The notes under the pieces are model-generated. The model worked only from the letters and a program-made list of their open reading frames with translations, had not been told where the DNA came from and did not search any database. A stretch of 37,271 bases of DNA from an uncultured beta proteobacterium (GTDB taxonomy: Bacteria > Pseudomonadota > Gammaproteobacteria > Burkholderiales > Burkholderiaceae): positions 1 to 37,271 of the forward strand of contig CAIYZI010000203.1 in assembly GCA_903930665.1 (NCBI GenBank). Direction: 5' to 3'. Shown here in pieces: positions 36,053 to 37,271 of this stretch (position 1 is the stretch's first letter; each line of letters begins with the position of its first letter). The translations under genes were made by a program, and so were the position numbers.

Positions 36053-36586
36053 ATGGGCTTTTGGTCTCAATTCCTCGCGTGGCTGCATCCTCCGGCGGTG
36101 AAGCCAGCGGTTATAAAGCCTGAGCCAATAATGATGCAGCCAACCGATAACCGCGCAGCCTTTCTAACCACGATTGCCATAAGCGAGGGTACGCAGGAAA
36201 TAGGCGACAGAGGCTATAATGCGCTCTTTGGTGGGCTTACCTTCACCAGCTATGCCGATCATCCCCGCAAGACATTCTTTATCCCCAGACTGAATATCAA
36301 AACTACCGCAGCCGGACGCTATCAAATCCTTGAACATATCTACGACTATTACAAAGCAATCCTAAAACTTCCTGATTTCTCACCGGATAGCCAAGATAAA
36401 ATAGCCTTAGAATTAATCAGGGAGTGTCAGGCACTTGCTGATGTAGATGCTGGCTACCTGAGCAGCGCAATTACAAAATGCTCTAGCCGTTGGGCTTCTT
36501 TTGCAGGAAATCACTATGGTCAGCCGACGACCCCGATGGGTGTGCTTATGGCTGCATTCTCTAAAGCGGGGGGCAAGTTAGCGTGA
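36053..36586 (+). CDS. Endolysin, lambda R-like lytic transglycosylase (GH104-like)
   Basis: AISEGTQEIGDRGYNALFGGLTFTSYADHPRKTFFIPRLNIKTTAAGRYQIL...DFSPDSQDKIALELI...ITKCSSRWASFAGNHYGQ matches lambda R. Confidence 0.9.
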   Translation: MGFWSQFLAWLHPPAVKPAVIKPEPIMMQPTDNRAAFLTTIAISEGTQEIGDRGYNALFGGLTFTSYADHPRKTFFIPRLNIKTTAAGRYQILEHIYDYYKAILKLPDFSPDSQDKIALELIRECQALADVDAGYLSSAITKCSSRWASFAGNHYGQPTTPMGVLMAAFSKAGGKLA

Positions 36587-36780
36587 AAGTTCAACCCCTC
36601 CACAAAATCCTCATCGAGCAGGACAAACGCCAGTTATGGCGGGTTGTGGCCGTACCGACGACCTGCACGGGATTGAGCAGGGATAGGCATACCGTGCTGT
36701 CTGATCCATACGAAACCACTAAGGCAGCAAGGCCGATGCTTGAGTTGGCTTTGAAGGCTATGACGTGGGTGGTTGGCTAG
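36583..36780 (+). CDS. Hypothetical protein
   Basis: Overlaps the endolysin stop; 65 aa. Confidence 0.45.
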   Translation: MKVQPLHKILIEQDKRQLWRVVAVPTTCTGLSRDRHTVLSDPYETTKAARPMLELALKAMTWVVG

Positions 36781-36801
36781 GATTGGTTATCAGGTTGCGG
36801 A

Positions 36802-36891
36802 TTAACCCAGCAAGCGATGTTTGCCGCGACCAAGTTCCCAGTGGCGGTCAGCCATATTTTCTATTTCTTGGTCAAGAATTATATCACTCAT
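36802..36891 (-). CDS. Possible small protein (29 aa)
   Basis: ATGA overlap with upstream minus ORF, GAAGGGAA upstream; MSDIILDQEIENMADRHWELGRGKHRLLG. Confidence 0.25.
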   Translation of the reverse strand: MSDIILDQEIENMADRHWELGRGKHRLLG

Positions 36892-37205
36892 TTCCCTTCT
36901 CCTATCTTGGCAATGGCTGCGCGTATTGCTTTCACAACGGCCTGATTATCTTCATCGTCCGTTGCTGATGGCACAAGGTCGCGCAAATATAGGTCGCACC
37001 ATTTGAGCATTTGTTTCGGCGTGATGTCGCCCAACTCCGGCAGCACCATCCCATCATCCACCTGCTCGGTGGCGGCGAGGGCTTGTCCGGCAACCTCTTT
37101 TGCTTCTTCGATTGCATCAACAGCGGACTCTGATGCACCATTCCAGTATTCGTAAATCGTCTGCATATTATCGCGCAGCAGCTTGATCGCTTCTTGTGGG
37201 GTCAT
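36888..37205 (-). CDS. Hypothetical protein, start of opposing transcription unit
   Basis: 105-aa acidic helical ORF on minus strand, no competing + ORF. Confidence 0.6.
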   Translation of the reverse strand: MTPQEAIKLLRDNMQTIYEYWNGASESAVDAIEEAKEVAGQALAATEQVDDGMVLPELGDITPKQMLKWCDLYLRDLVPSATDDEDNQAVVKAIRAAIAKIGEGK

Positions 37206-37271
37206 GGCTTCACTATTCCTTTTCTGCGGCGAGCAGGTGTGAATGCCGTCGCCAAGACGCTTGCCGCAAGA

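Noticed and set aside
1-37271. tRNA genes, CRISPR arrays, IS elements, integrase
   Set aside because: No supporting sequence pattern seen by eye; a tRNAscan/CRISPR search was not possible here.

Overview
This 37.3 kb window is the late (packaging, virion, lysis) module of a short-tailed, podovirus-like phage or prophage. Gene order on the + strand: terminase small and large subunits; a lipoprotein; a sugar/methyl-modification cassette (methyltransferase plus two glycosyltransferase-like proteins); small ORFs; portal; scaffold; major capsid; Bbp16-like cement protein; further head genes including a third glycosyltransferase-like ORF; gp11-like and gp12-like tail tube/nozzle proteins; gp13/gp14/transglycosylase/very large gp16-like ejection proteins; tail fibre and assembly protein; three consecutive ORFs with N-terminal signal peptides, the last GH79-like; holin candidates; and a lambda R-like endolysin. 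No replication genes, RNA polymerase, integrase, tRNA, CRISPR or reverse transcriptase was seen. The most notable observations are: (1) a secreted-protein cassette ending in a GH79-like glycoside hydrolase; (2) a 98-aa Gln-rich ORF with a strong Shine-Dalgarno embedded out of frame in the 1751-aa ejection protein gene; (3) a three-gene minus-strand cassette (HTH protein, Bbp19-like protein, unknown) between portal and scaffold, with a palindrome in its divergent promoter region; (4) an apparent -1 frameshift at a G5 tract at the start of a glycosyltransferase gene; (5) a zincin HExxH motif in the ejection protein. All family assignments come from reading motifs by eye. No database search was run.
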